A stretch of DNA of 64,000 nucleotides from Psychrobacillus mangrovi (GTDB taxonomy: Bacteria; Bacillota; Bacilli; Bacillales_A; Planococcaceae). Below, one piece after another: positions 1-8,415 of the stretch. How positions within the stretch are numbered: the first letter of the stretch is position 1; every line of letters begins with the position of its first letter. The DNA lies in NCBI RefSeq assembly GCF_037104765.1, contig NZ_JBAWSY010000017.1, forward strand, positions 1-64,000. Direction: 5' to 3'. Below the pieces are notes generated by a model, which was not told the origin of the DNA, made no database searches, and was given only the letters and a program-made list of their open reading frames with translations. The position numbers and the translations under genes are program-made.

Positions 1-127
1 CTCTGCTTTAGAACGTTACTTAGAAGTACACACTGTAATATAAATTGAAACGCCGTATACGAGAACCGTACGTACGGTGTTGTGAGAGGGGCGAAAATAA
101 GTTAACTTATTCTCCCTCTACTCGATT
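1..127 (+). mobile_element. 3' end of a group II intron (domains V and VI)
   Basis: Positions 49-81 fold as a 33-nt group II domain V. The lower stem AACGCCGTA pairs with TACGGTGTT, there is a two-base CG bulge, and the upper stem TACG/CGTA closes a small loop. The catalytic triad would be the CGC variant. Positions 84-122 form domain VI, with GAG-AGGG against CCCT-CT, a long AT-rich upper arm, and an unpaired A at about 120 as candidate branch point. The intron should end about 7 nt later, near 127. Any reverse transcriptase/maturase gene would lie before the window, so it is unknown whether the intron is complete. Confidence 0.8.
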
Positions 128-248
128 TAGAAAAGCGCAAGCGTCATTTAAAAGGAATACAGTTTAAGTTTGCGACATCGTGTTGAAACGATTGTATTAT
201 TCACTTCCTGTGGGCCTCCGATAGGCAAATGAAGCAAAAGGTGCCGAA

Positions 249-279
249 TGAGGCCGCAATTTTTTCCACGAGCATAGTG
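249..279 (+). promoter_or_regulatory. Possible forespore (sigma-G-like) promoter of splAB
   Basis: CATAGTG at 273-279 resembles the sigma-G -10 consensus CATACTA. TGAGGC at 249-254 sits 18 bp upstream as a poor -35 match. The spl operon of B. subtilis is read by sigma-G, so a forespore promoter is expected here. The sequence match is weak; the rest of 128-358 holds nothing else I can name. Confidence 0.3.
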
Positions 280-358
280 TCTTAGTAAATAATATCATCA
301 GGACATAATCTCCTCATCTTTAGCCAAGCTAATAAAAAGATACGAGGAAGGTGATGAC

Positions 359-583
359 ATGCATTACGATTATAATGCTGGTGATATCGTTTATATATTT
401 TACCGAAATCCACATATACAGGACGTAGCGAATATACAAGAAGCGGCTGTTGTAAACAACCCGGAAAACCCGGAAGAATTAGCGCTTTTTCTTTATGAAA
501 CATATTACCCTTTAACTACTGAGATGGCCATTTATGCAAATGAAACAGATGCTGAACAAGCGTATCGTCAGTACTTTCATTAA
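359..583 (+). CDS. splA: SplA-like regulator of spore photoproduct lyase
   Basis: This 74-residue protein has the SplA pattern: an N-terminal GD-VY--YRNPH segment, a central VNNPENPEE-ALFL stretch, and YYPLT followed by an acidic, Tyr-rich tail. In B. subtilis SplA is a small trans-acting negative regulator of the spl operon. The start is set by GAGGAAGGTGATGAC just upstream of ATG. It ends 14 bp before splB, with a GGGAG ribosome site in the gap, so the two are one operon. The length is close to the usual ~79 residues. Its position directly before a clear splB makes the call firm. Confidence 0.9.
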   Translation: MHYDYNAGDIVYIFYRNPHIQDVANIQEAAVVNNPENPEELALFLYETYYPLTTEMAIYANETDAEQAYRQYFH

Positions 584-597
584 AAGGGAGATAACAA

Positions 598-1626
598 ATG
601 AGAAAACCATTTACACCTCAGCTAGTATATTTTGAACCGAATGCATTGGAATATCCACTTGGCAAAGAACTAAAAGAAAAATTTGAATTGCTGGGGACCG
701 AAATTCGTTATACGACTTCCCATAATCAGGTTCGAAATCTACCGGGCGACAATGATTTTCAAAGATATCGTGTTGCAAAGTCTACCCTTGTAGTGGGAAT
801 TCGGAAAACATTGAAGTTTGATACGTCAAAACCATCTGCTGAATATGCTATTCCTTTTGCTACAGGGTGCATGGGGCATTGCCATTATTGTTATTTACAA
901 ACAACGATGGGAAGTAAGCCATATATCCGTACATACGTGAATGTGGATGAGATATTGGAAGCAGCAGATCGTTATATAGAGGAACGTGCGCCTGAAATTA
1001 CGAGATTTGAAGCATCTTGTACTTCAGATATTGTAGGAATTGATCACTTAACACACACATTGAAAAGAGCCATCGAACATTTTGGCCAGTCTGAATTGGG
1101 ACGATTGCGATTTGTGACGAAATTCCATCATGTTGACCATTTACTTGATGCCAAACATAATGGAAAGACCAGATTTCGATTCAGTGTGAATGCTGATTAT
1201 GTCATTAAAAACTTTGAGCCCGGTACTTCTCCTTTAGCTAAGCGTATAGAAGCGGCAGGGAAAGTAGCAAGGGCGGGTTATCCACTTGGTTTTATCGTAG
1301 CACCTATTTATCTGCATGAAGGGTGGGAGGAAGGATATTATCATATGTTTGAGCGGCTAGATGCTGAATTGCCACTTGATGCACGAGATAATATCACGTT
1401 TGAATTCATTCAACATCGCTTTACAAAGCCGGCTAAAAAGGTAATTGAGAAGAACTATCCAATGACTAAGCTAGAATTGGATGAATCCGCAAGAAGATAT
1501 AAATGGGGTAAATACGGGATAGGTAAATACATCTATCAAAAAGAGGAAGAAGAAGATATTAAAGAACATTTATATGGCTATATGGAAAAATTCTTCCCAA
1601 ATGCTAAATTTGAATATTTTACTTAA
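598..1626 (+). CDS. splB: Spore photoproduct lyase (radical SAM)
   Basis: SplB repairs the thymine dimer special to UV-irradiated spore DNA, using a 4Fe-4S cluster and S-adenosylmethionine. The 342-residue product matches the B. subtilis length. Its cluster cysteines are C91, C95 and C98 in GCMGHCHYC, and C141 lies in EASCTSD, the position of the hydrogen-donor cysteine. These numbers agree with the B. subtilis enzyme, so the protein is probably active. It follows splA with a short gap and is presumably expressed in the forespore. A weak hairpin (TAATG...CATTA, about 1629-1655) follows the stop and could end the transcript. Confidence 0.96.
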   Translation: MRKPFTPQLVYFEPNALEYPLGKELKEKFELLGTEIRYTTSHNQVRNLPGDNDFQRYRVAKSTLVVGIRKTLKFDTSKPSAEYAIPFATGCMGHCHYCYLQTTMGSKPYIRTYVNVDEILEAADRYIEERAPEITRFEASCTSDIVGIDHLTHTLKRAIEHFGQSELGRLRFVTKFHHVDHLLDAKHNGKTRFRFSVNADYVIKNFEPGTSPLAKRIEAAGKVARAGYPLGFIVAPIYLHEGWEEGYYHMFERLDAELPLDARDNITFEFIQHRFTKPAKKVIEKNYPMTKLELDESARRYKWGKYGIGKYIYQKEEEEDIKEHLYGYMEKFFPNAKFEYFT

Positions 1627-1867
1627 GATAATGAATTTGGAAAAAATCCATTATTAATAAGTGTCTCTTAGAGTTCACAATTCGGGAATGAAAAATTTTT
1701 ATACATTAATAGAATATTCTTTATTCAGTTTCTAAACACGACACTTGGATTCGGGACTTGCCAGCGCGAATGCCTATTAGATTGTGTTATATTCATTCAT
1801 CGCAACTTATGCATGAGTTTCCACAGGAAGAGAAGCACTACTTATGTAACATACCCAATAAAAAAAG
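1627..1867. other. Intergenic region, no gene seen
   Basis: This AT-rich spacer lies between convergent splB and the laccase-domain gene. Apart from the weak hairpin next to the splB stop I see no open frame with a ribosome site, no RNA motif and no repeat. Confidence 0.6.
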
Positions 1868-1902
1868 AAGCACATTAACCATCTATTCAGGTTGATGTGC
1901 TT
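1868..1902 (-). terminator. Intrinsic terminator of the laccase-domain gene
   Basis: AAGCACATTAACC pairs with GGTTGATGTGCTT with one wobble. On the minus strand the stem is followed by a run of T (A at 1861-1866 on plus), 20 bp past the stop codon of the minus-strand gene. Confidence 0.85.
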
Positions 1903-1921
1903 TTAATTTAACTTTTTCCAT

Positions 1922-2683
1922 TTAACCTTTTTTCATTATAAAACTCAGATGTCTTCCGCTTTGTTTGTCTTGACGATACGAGAAGCCATCTGGGTTTGAA
2001 AATGTACAGGTTGGATCAATCGAAATTCGTTCAGCCGGGATGCCTGCTATCACACATTGCTTTTTCACTGTTAGTTGATTGTCTATGTGATACTTGTGGG
2101 TTTGGTCATTGTAATAGATGAAATCATCGGCATAGCCAAGGTTCTTAAATTTTATATATACATCTTCATCGACTTCAAATTTTTCTTGGCTAAGTGCTGC
2201 ACCAATTTGAACATGGAAATCACTTGGATTTGAATGTTCTGCTTTAATTAAGTGTTGGAATAACATCAAGGTAATTTCTTTGACGGTACCTTGCCAACCG
2301 GAATGTACAACGCCAATAAGTCCATTCATTTCATTATAAAAAATCACCGGCACACAATCGGCAGTAAAGCTGCATAGTAACAAATTTGGCTCATATGTAT
2401 ACAGAGCGTCTGTATCTGCAATGGCAGTATCTGATCGATCAGCACCACGTCCTCTGTCTTCAAGTGTGACCCGATGGAAATTAGAGCTATGTGTTTGATT
2501 GGCACATACGAAATCATCTAGTTCACAATGTAAAGAAGCGGCTAATCTTCTTCGATTGACTAATATATTTTCAGGTTTTTCACATGAATGAAGTGCCATG
2601 TTGTTGTTTTCAAGTTCAGCTTCATCTTTTAAAGTCATGCCTGCAAGGATCTTATCATTGTTTAAGTATATGTTTGCTTTCAT
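1922..2683 (-). CDS. Laccase-domain (YlmD/LACC1 family) purine nucleoside phosphorylase-like protein
   Basis: The 253-residue protein belongs to the Cu-oxidase_4 family, called polyphenol oxidase in older annotation. Later work on LACC1/YfiH-type members showed purine nucleoside phosphorylase and adenosine deaminase activity. The metal-site motifs are visible: NQTHSS near residue 72, TADCVP near 129 and VVHSGWQGT near 147. B. subtilis ylmD lies beside sepF in the division cluster; here the gene stands alone, so it may be a second paralogue. It starts at ATG behind AGGTGATGAG and has its own terminator. The exact substrate cannot be read from sequence. Confidence 0.82.
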   Translation of the reverse strand: MKANIYLNNDKILAGMTLKDEAELENNNMALHSCEKPENILVNRRRLAASLHCELDDFVCANQTHSSNFHRVTLEDRGRGADRSDTAIADTDALYTYEPNLLLCSFTADCVPVIFYNEMNGLIGVVHSGWQGTVKEITLMLFQHLIKAEHSNPSDFHVQIGAALSQEKFEVDEDVYIKFKNLGYADDFIYYNDQTHKYHIDNQLTVKKQCVIAGIPAERISIDPTCTFSNPDGFSYRQDKQSGRHLSFIMKKG

Positions 2684-2996
2684 CTCATCACCTAGTTTTA
2701 ATATATATGAATGTATTGCTGATGTATAGGCAGTGGTTATAATTGAACTTTTTCAATATAATTTAATGCCTTTTGAATTATGAGTAATAATAAAGCCTGG
2801 CAAATTAACAAACGATGAAGGAAATGAGATAGAGAAGCATCCATTTCAGATTTTTAGACCCCATGGGCAGAGAGAAACTCTTTTGCTCTTGGGTTTTATT
2901 CATTTATAGAGGATTTGCAGCCTTGAATTTTATTGTGTGAGTAAAATGATGTATCTTTAAGAAGAGCGAAAATATATGAGTTAATAGGTGAATTAA
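2684..2996. other. Divergent intergenic region with an attenuator-like hairpin
   Basis: The spacer separates the laccase-domain gene from the sensor kinase. It holds a hairpin at about 2858-2903: ACCC pairs with GGGT on the outside, and GCAGAGAG pairs with CTCTTTTGC inside with wobbles and one bulge. TTTTATT follows on the plus strand. It could be a terminator or attenuator in the leader of the kinase gene. I match it to no riboswitch class. Confidence 0.4.
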
Positions 2997-4277
2997 ATGC
3001 TATCTACAAGCAAACTCTTTTTAAAAAAATTTAATAGAAATGAAATAATTATAGTAATTTTTACAGCAATACTGACGACGATTGCCAGTGAAATTAAGGT
3101 AGTGCCTTTTGAGGAAGAAGCTTTTCGTTTTGGACTGGGCAGTGTTACTTTTTTTCTGCTTATTTTAATTTGGACCCCGGTGTCCTATTTACGTACTGGT
3201 TTGGTTACTGGCATAACCGTCGTTTGTTTTCGTGTGCTGGAAGAATCGATGCTTGATGGAGTTCAAGTGGTAATTAGCTTGAAAAATCACTTTCCTGCAT
3301 TTTTCTTTTACTTCATATTTACGATGGTCTTAGACTTGGTCAAGATAGAAAAGTATAAAACTTCGCCTCTCATTTTAGGAGCATGGGCAACCTTGCTAGA
3401 AGTGATAGGAAACGTATCGGAGCATGTTTTAAGACATGGTTTATTGCACCAAGACTTATTAAGTTTCAGGGATTTCATGTTAATAAGTGGAGTAGCGTTA
3501 TTTCGTAGTTATTTTGTTGTAGGATTATATAGTGCTATTACAGTTTCGGAGCAAAAAAAGCAGGTGCAAGAAATGCTTGGTGTAGGTTCAGAACTATATG
3601 CAGAAACCCTTTATTTACAAAAATCCTTAAATCATTTAGAGCAAATAACAGCCTCTACCCATGATCTATATAGACAATTAAAAAAGAGAGAATTACATGA
3701 GCTTAGTATTCAAGCACTTCATATTACACAAGAAATTCATGAGGTTAAAAAAGATTCCCAGAGGATTTTATCTGGGCTGACTAAAATAACGAAAGAAAAC
3801 AAAGAAGCACCTCTTTTTCTTTCGGATGTGATGAACTTTGTAATAACTGCTAATGAAAAATACAGTGAACTATTAAAAAAGAAGATTTCTTTTCATCTAT
3901 CCATGTCTATTGATTTCGAAACAGATCAGCAAATCCCTCTATTGGCCGTGTTAAATAATCTGACTGCCAATGCTGTCGAAGCGATTGTAGGTACGGGTGA
4001 CATTACGGTTACAATATTTGAAGAATCTAAATTCACTTGTTTTGTTATGAATGATACAGGTAAGGGTATTCTGAAAGAGGACGAGTCCATTATTTTCGAA
4101 CCTGGATATACGACAAAGTATAACGAGCAGGGGGTTGCGGCTACCGGTATTGGCCTGTCTCATGTAAAGGAGATTATTCAACAGTTGAATGGAACCATTC
4201 AATTAGAAACAACTCCAATGGGAACCGTTTTTCGAATTCATATCCCTACGGAAAACATACGAAAGCGAGTGGAATAA
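2997..4277 (+). CDS. GlnK-like membrane sensor histidine kinase
   Basis: The 426-residue kinase has about five or six hydrophobic segments within residues 15-190, a coiled linker, and a C-terminal ATPase domain. The likely phospho-acceptor histidine is in QEIHEVKKD near residue 247, the His-box style of the GlnK/YcbA group. The N box is LNNLTANAVEAI, and the G boxes are NDTGKGI and TGIGLSHV. The next gene is a GlnL/YcbB-like regulator, followed by a symporter; the B. subtilis glnKL pair likewise controls a neighbouring transporter. The signal is unknown; glutamine, glutamate or a dicarboxylate are reasonable guesses. Confidence 0.85.
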   Translation: MLSTSKLFLKKFNRNEIIIVIFTAILTTIASEIKVVPFEEEAFRFGLGSVTFFLLILIWTPVSYLRTGLVTGITVVCFRVLEESMLDGVQVVISLKNHFPAFFFYFIFTMVLDLVKIEKYKTSPLILGAWATLLEVIGNVSEHVLRHGLLHQDLLSFRDFMLISGVALFRSYFVVGLYSAITVSEQKKQVQEMLGVGSELYAETLYLQKSLNHLEQITASTHDLYRQLKKRELHELSIQALHITQEIHEVKKDSQRILSGLTKITKENKEAPLFLSDVMNFVITANEKYSELLKKKISFHLSMSIDFETDQQIPLLAVLNNLTANAVEAIVGTGDITVTIFEESKFTCFVMNDTGKGILKEDESIIFEPGYTTKYNEQGVAATGIGLSHVKEIIQQLNGTIQLETTPMGTVFRIHIPTENIRKRVE

Positions 4278-4279
4278 AA

Positions 4280-5158
4280 CTGCGTTATTTTATTGTAGAT
4301 GATGATAAAGCTAGTAGAACTATGCTAAAAAATATAATAACTGAACGGGAGCTTGGCGTTGTTATAGGTGAGGCAGATAGTGGAGCTAATAGCCTCACCT
4401 CTATCCTGTCGATGCATCCAGATGTTGTGCTTATAGATTTATTAATGCCAAAGTTAGATGGTATTGAAACAATCGAGCATTTGAGAAAGGAAGGATTTCA
4501 AGGGCAATTTATCATGATTTCCCAAATTGTAAACAAAGAAATGGTGGGGGAAGCGTATGAAAAAGGAGTAGAGTTTTTTATACATAAGCCGATTAATCGT
4601 GTAGAAGTACAAAGTATTCTAAAAAAGACAGAAGAACAATTTAAGCTAAAAAATTCACTTCTTGCAATCAGACAATCATTAGAAAATATCGCTCCAAATA
4701 AACCTTTGATGAGACGACAAAATATAAAAGATATTGTAGTAACCATATTAAGTGATATGGGGGTAATCGGAGAAGTAGGAAGCGATGATATTGTTACGAT
4801 AATCGAATACTTAATGGAGCGAGAGGATCAAGCTATTCAATTACCACCATTGAAGGATCTATACGAGATTGTTGCTTTAAAAACTCAACCAGTAGATATA
4901 AAAAAGGAAAGTAAAGCAATAGAGCAGCGTATTCGCAGAACAATTCTAACTGCTATAAATAATTTAGCTTCAATGGGTTTAATCGATTACACGAATCCTA
5001 ACTTTGAGTACTATGCTCCTCGATATTTTGACTTTCAAGAAATTAGAAATCAAATGAGACAAATAAATGAAGAAGGCGATGTAGCAACAAGGGTAAAAGT
5101 AAATATTAAAAAGTTTCTACAAGTGTTGTATTTAGAAACAAAGGATAAATACTATTAA
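4280..5158 (+). CDS. GlnL-like response regulator with a CTG start
   Basis: The receiver domain occupies roughly residues 1-120, followed by a YcbB-type effector domain. I place the start at CTG 4280, three bases after the kinase stop. From there the protein opens RYFIVDDDKASRT, giving the three acidic residues (7-9) every receiver needs; phospho-acceptor D53 lies in VLIDLLMPK, and a conserved Lys in IHKPI. The first ATG (4322) would remove beta-1 and the acidic pocket, so it cannot be the true start. GAGTGGA upstream is a modest ribosome site, and translation is probably coupled to the kinase. The likely targets are the direct repeats upstream of the next gene. Confidence 0.85.
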   Translation: MRYFIVDDDKASRTMLKNIITERELGVVIGEADSGANSLTSILSMHPDVVLIDLLMPKLDGIETIEHLRKEGFQGQFIMISQIVNKEMVGEAYEKGVEFFIHKPINRVEVQSILKKTEEQFKLKNSLLAIRQSLENIAPNKPLMRRQNIKDIVVTILSDMGVIGEVGSDDIVTIIEYLMEREDQAIQLPPLKDLYEIVALKTQPVDIKKESKAIEQRIRRTILTAINNLASMGLIDYTNPNFEYYAPRYFDFQEIRNQMRQINEEGDVATRVKVNIKKFLQVLYLETKDKYY

Positions 5159-5169
5159 AAATATAAACT

Positions 5170-5195
5170 TTATGTCGGATTATGTCGGATTTTGT
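5170..5195 (+). promoter_or_regulatory. Direct-repeat operator, probable GlnL-like regulator site
   Basis: Three hexamers, TTATGT, TTATGT and TTTTGT, start at 5170, 5180 and 5190, separated by CGGA twice, which gives an exact 10-bp period. B. subtilis GlnL is reported to bind TTTTGT-N4-TTTTGT direct repeats. The match in hexamer and spacing, directly downstream of a GlnL-like gene and upstream of a transporter, supports activation of the symporter gene by this regulator. Confidence 0.65.
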
Positions 5196-5271
5196 AAGTA
5201 TCCTTTAATATATTGTAAAAGCTACTCAAAACGAGAGAAAGCGTTTTCAATATAAAAGAGGTGACAGATGA

Positions 5272-6549
5272 ATGAAGAAAAAAAAGTTTAAATTTACTTT
5301 GGCATATCAAATTTTAGTCGGATTAATATTAGGTATCATTGTTGGAGCCATCTTTTTTGGTAATCCTGCTGTAGAAACGTATTTACAGCCGATTGGTACT
5401 ATTTTTATTAATATGATTAAAATGATTGTTGTACCGATTATTGTATCTACGTTAATCTTGGGTGTTGCTGGAACAGGTGATATTAAGCAACTAGGTAAGC
5501 TCGGTGGAAAAACGCTCATTTACTTTGAAATCGTTACGACCATCGCAATAGTTGTAGGCTTATTGGCAGCTAATATCTTTAAACCTGGTGTTGGTATTGA
5601 TATGTCATCATTATCTAAAGGTAATATTGATCAATATGTAAAGACTACGGAAGATGTACAAAGTCATGGGTTTGCTGATGTAATTATAAATGCTGTGCCA
5701 AGTAATATTGTTCAATCTATGGCAGATGGTAATATGCTTGCCATTATATTCTTTTCAGTCTTATTCGGATTAGGAGTAGCTGCTATTGGAGAAAGAGGGA
5801 AACCAGTCCTTGCCTTTTTCCAAGGGACTGCGGATGCTATGTTCTGGGTAACTAATTTGATTATGAAATTTGCCCCGTTTGGTGTATTTGCGTTAATAGG
5901 TGTTACCGTTTCTAAATTTGGATTAGAGTCTTTATTGCCACTCGGAAAATTAATGATACTTGTTTACGCTGCGATGTTATTTTTCATTGTTGTAGTTCTA
6001 GGTGGTATTGCGAAATTTGTAGGCATCAATATCTTCCATCTAATTAAAGTATTAAAAGACGAATTGCTTTTAGCGTATTCTACATCTAGCTCTGAAACTG
6101 TTTTGCCAAAAGTGATGGAGAAAATGGAGAAGTTTGGATCACCAAAGGATATTGTTTCCTTCGTTGTACCGACAGGATATTCTTTTAACTTAGACGGCTC
6201 CACTTTATACCAAGCAATTGCGGCAATTTTTATTGCACAGATGTATGGAATTGATTTGAGTATTATGCAACAAATTACGCTTGTTTTAGTGTTGATGGTG
6301 ACTTCTAAAGGGATTGCTGGAGTACCAGGGGTTTCCTTCGTCGTACTTTTAGCTACTTTAGGAACTGTTGGAATCCCATTAGAAGGACTTGCATTCATCG
6401 CTGGTATTGACCGACTTCTAGATATGGCTCGCACAGTAGTAAATGTAGTAGGTAATGCATTGGCTACAGTAGTTATGGCTAAATGGGAAGGTCGATTTGA
6501 TAAAGAAAAAGAAGAGAAATACTATGCTTCCATTGAAGAAACAGCATAA
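5272..6549 (+). CDS. Dicarboxylate/amino-acid:cation symporter (DAACS, GltP/GltT type)
   Basis: The 425-residue carrier has about eight hydrophobic segments plus the two re-entrant hairpins of the DAACS fold. Family marks are the serine-rich hairpin AYSTSSSETVLPK near residue 273, FVVPTGYSFNLDGSTLYQ near residue 302, and the C-terminal RTVVNVVGNALATVV. It imports C4-dicarboxylates, glutamate or aspartate with Na+ or H+. It starts behind AAAGAGGTGACAG. The upstream repeats and two-component pair suggest induction by an extracellular substrate. The choice between glutamate and dicarboxylate cannot be made here. Confidence 0.9.
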   Translation: MKKKKFKFTLAYQILVGLILGIIVGAIFFGNPAVETYLQPIGTIFINMIKMIVVPIIVSTLILGVAGTGDIKQLGKLGGKTLIYFEIVTTIAIVVGLLAANIFKPGVGIDMSSLSKGNIDQYVKTTEDVQSHGFADVIINAVPSNIVQSMADGNMLAIIFFSVLFGLGVAAIGERGKPVLAFFQGTADAMFWVTNLIMKFAPFGVFALIGVTVSKFGLESLLPLGKLMILVYAAMLFFIVVVLGGIAKFVGINIFHLIKVLKDELLLAYSTSSSETVLPKVMEKMEKFGSPKDIVSFVVPTGYSFNLDGSTLYQAIAAIFIAQMYGIDLSIMQQITLVLVLMVTSKGIAGVPGVSFVVLLATLGTVGIPLEGLAFIAGIDRLLDMARTVVNVVGNALATVVMAKWEGRFDKEKEEKYYASIEETA

Positions 6550-6551
6550 TA

Positions 6552-6590
6552 AAAATGAGACCTCGCTTCCAAACGAAGCGAGGTCTTTTT
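6552..6590. terminator. Bidirectional terminator between convergent transporters
   Basis: GACCTCGCTTC (6559-6569) pairs perfectly with GAAGCGAGGTC (6575-6585). TTTTT follows on plus and a T run follows on minus. It overlaps the stop codon of the minus-strand MFS gene. Confidence 0.92.
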
Positions 6591-7773
6591 ATGCATTGCC
6601 TTCTATTAAGTCTCTGTTTTTAGGGGTTTTAACCTTCCACATACAAGCTAATGCAAAAAGCATACTAACAGCTGTAGCATTGAAAAGCACTCCGTACCCA
6701 AATAAATCAATTAAAAATCCTAAAGACGGTGGTGAAATAATGGCAGCTAAAGAAGAAACTAAATAATATAATCCAGTTCTAGTACCAAAGCTATGTTCAC
6801 TTCCAAGAGAAACAATGAAAGGGTATGAATTTATATTTATACATGCCCAGAACGCCCCTCCGATTAATAAAAGAGTGCGTAATGTTAAGAGGGAATCTAC
6901 CCAATTTAATAGGAAAAAAACAAAAAATAAACCAATTACACCAATTAATATCATTTTTTTCTTTCCAAACTTTGCACCTAATATACCACTTGGAATAGCA
7001 GTCAGTACAAAACTTAATGAAAAGAATGCCAATGAAAAGGCAGACGAACTTTTGGATAAACTAAGCTCATTTACCCCATATAAAGTAAATAATGCTTCCA
7101 TTCCTTGAATTGCTACAAACCAAAAGAATATCGCGGTTAAAAGAAAAATCGTAGGTTTATTTAACTCTGCTTTGTAATTTATTTTTGGGCTAGTTGAAAT
7201 AGTTATAGGTATGGCATCTCGATTTTCTTTAATATTTTTAAAGAGAACAAGTAGCGCTAAGACGAAGATGGCTGAGACTGCTAAAAACGGGATGGATTCT
7301 TCTATTCCAAATAACATAGAACCTATACTAAAAGCTAAAATGCCACCAAGGCCTCCCATAAAATTGATAACGCCATTTGCTTTCGTACGATTATGTTCGG
7401 GAGTTATATCTGGCATTAAAGCAATGGTTGGTGAACGGAAAATAGCCATGGATATATTCATACATATCATAAAGATTACTAATGTGGTTAAACTTGTGTG
7501 AAACGGAATAAGCGCATAAAACAGAGCAGCAAATGGTATACCAATCAATAAATAAGGCATTCTGCGACCAAAACGAGTATTCGTTTGATCACTTCGGTTT
7601 CCTATATATGGCTGTAAGAAAAGAGCAAAATAATTATCAATCGTCATAAGAAAACCAATTAATGCAGTGCTTGTAAGAAAATCGTTTAGGAAAAAAGGAA
7701 CAAATGCGTTATATAGAGACCACCCTAAACTAATGCTAAAAAAGCCAAATCCCAAAAACCACATCTTTTTCAT
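6589..7773 (-). CDS. MFS transporter, SLC45/GPH-like
   Basis: The 394-residue protein has twelve predicted hydrophobic segments. The loop after helix 2 carries IGNRSDQTNTRFGRRMPYLL, which resembles the RSD-x-T-x-GRRRP signature of sugar:cation symporters. A second MFS-type loop (GAKFGKKKMI) lies after helix 8. It is a lone gene, starting behind GAGGGGGAATGCG. The substrate is unknown; a disaccharide is possible on the basis of the loop motif only. Confidence 0.75.
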   Translation of the reverse strand: MKKMWFLGFGFFSISLGWSLYNAFVPFFLNDFLTSTALIGFLMTIDNYFALFLQPYIGNRSDQTNTRFGRRMPYLLIGIPFAALFYALIPFHTSLTTLVIFMICMNISMAIFRSPTIALMPDITPEHNRTKANGVINFMGGLGGILAFSIGSMLFGIEESIPFLAVSAIFVLALLVLFKNIKENRDAIPITISTSPKINYKAELNKPTIFLLTAIFFWFVAIQGMEALFTLYGVNELSLSKSSSAFSLAFFSLSFVLTAIPSGILGAKFGKKKMILIGVIGLFFVFFLLNWVDSLLTLRTLLLIGGAFWACININSYPFIVSLGSEHSFGTRTGLYYLVSSLAAIISPPSLGFLIDLFGYGVLFNATAVSMLFALACMWKVKTPKNRDLIEGNA

Positions 7774-8004
7774 CGCATTCCCCCTCTAGAAAAGGTATTC
7801 ATTTTTTTATAAAATATTGTACTTTTATGTATATGGTTTTGTGGAAGTAAAGAGTCCATATCGTTTGGTTTATAATTCTAATTAATTATGCATTAGAGCT
7901 GACAGCAAGAATCTACTAGTAAAAAGTACAAAGTTTCAAAATAATAATTCTATATTCAATATTGTGATGAAATGAATAGAAAACTATATCAGTAGGTGTT
8001 ATCT

Positions 8005-8042
8005 GGATGTACGCCTTACACGCCGCATGCGCGCGTACGTAC
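8005..8042 (-). repeat. Half copy of the GGATGTGCGC palindromic repeat
   Basis: GGATGTACGC followed by CTTACACGCCGCAT matches the reverse complement of the right arm of the full copy at 54788-54863 and resembles the copy at 40703-40785. Here it runs into an alternating GCGCGTACGTAC tract instead of the second arm. Confidence 0.65.
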
Positions 8043-8110
8043 GGTTGGCATTGTACTAGATGAACAGATTATTTCTTTGAAAAACAACGACGAAGGTTAA
8101 CAAAGACAAT

Positions 8111-8148
8111 TAATAAAAAATGCACCCTGTAGAGATACAAGGTGCATT
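8111..8148 (-). terminator. Terminator-like hairpin
   Basis: AATGCACC-TGT pairs with CA-GGTGCATT, and the minus strand continues with a T run (A at 8114-8120 on plus). It lies about 270 bp past the stop of the NCS1 permease, the only candidate gene for it. Confidence 0.6.
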
Positions 8149-8415
8149 AGTTAGTTGTATTATACCGATCAGGCAGTGTCTGTTTTATTATTAGATGATA
8201 TATTAAATGATAAAATTCGAAGCATAAATCTGTTGAGGGAATAAGTAGAGCAACCAATAGGCAACCAGCCTACTATAAACTCTTCCTTCTAAAAGAGTGA
8301 GAATATAGTATAAAACGAATTGTATGCCTATAAGAAGGCTATCTGGAAGTTAAAAAATGAAGGGTAAGCTGATTGAATGGTTAATAGTTGCGGATAGAAA
8401 ATATCTTTTTAACTA

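Larger units (their letters stand above)
7774..8415. other. Long AT-rich intergenic region with one GC-rich repeat
   Basis: These 640 bases hold no convincing gene. They contain a half copy of the palindromic repeat family (about 8005-8042) and a minus-strand terminator-like hairpin (8111-8148). Between 8160 and 8415 there is AT-rich sequence with no recognised motif. Confidence 0.6.

Noticed and set aside
8005..8042. Second group II intron domain V
   Set aside because: CGTACGTACGG looks like domain V, but the flanks do not pair as in 49-81, and the sequence aligns better with the palindromic repeat family.
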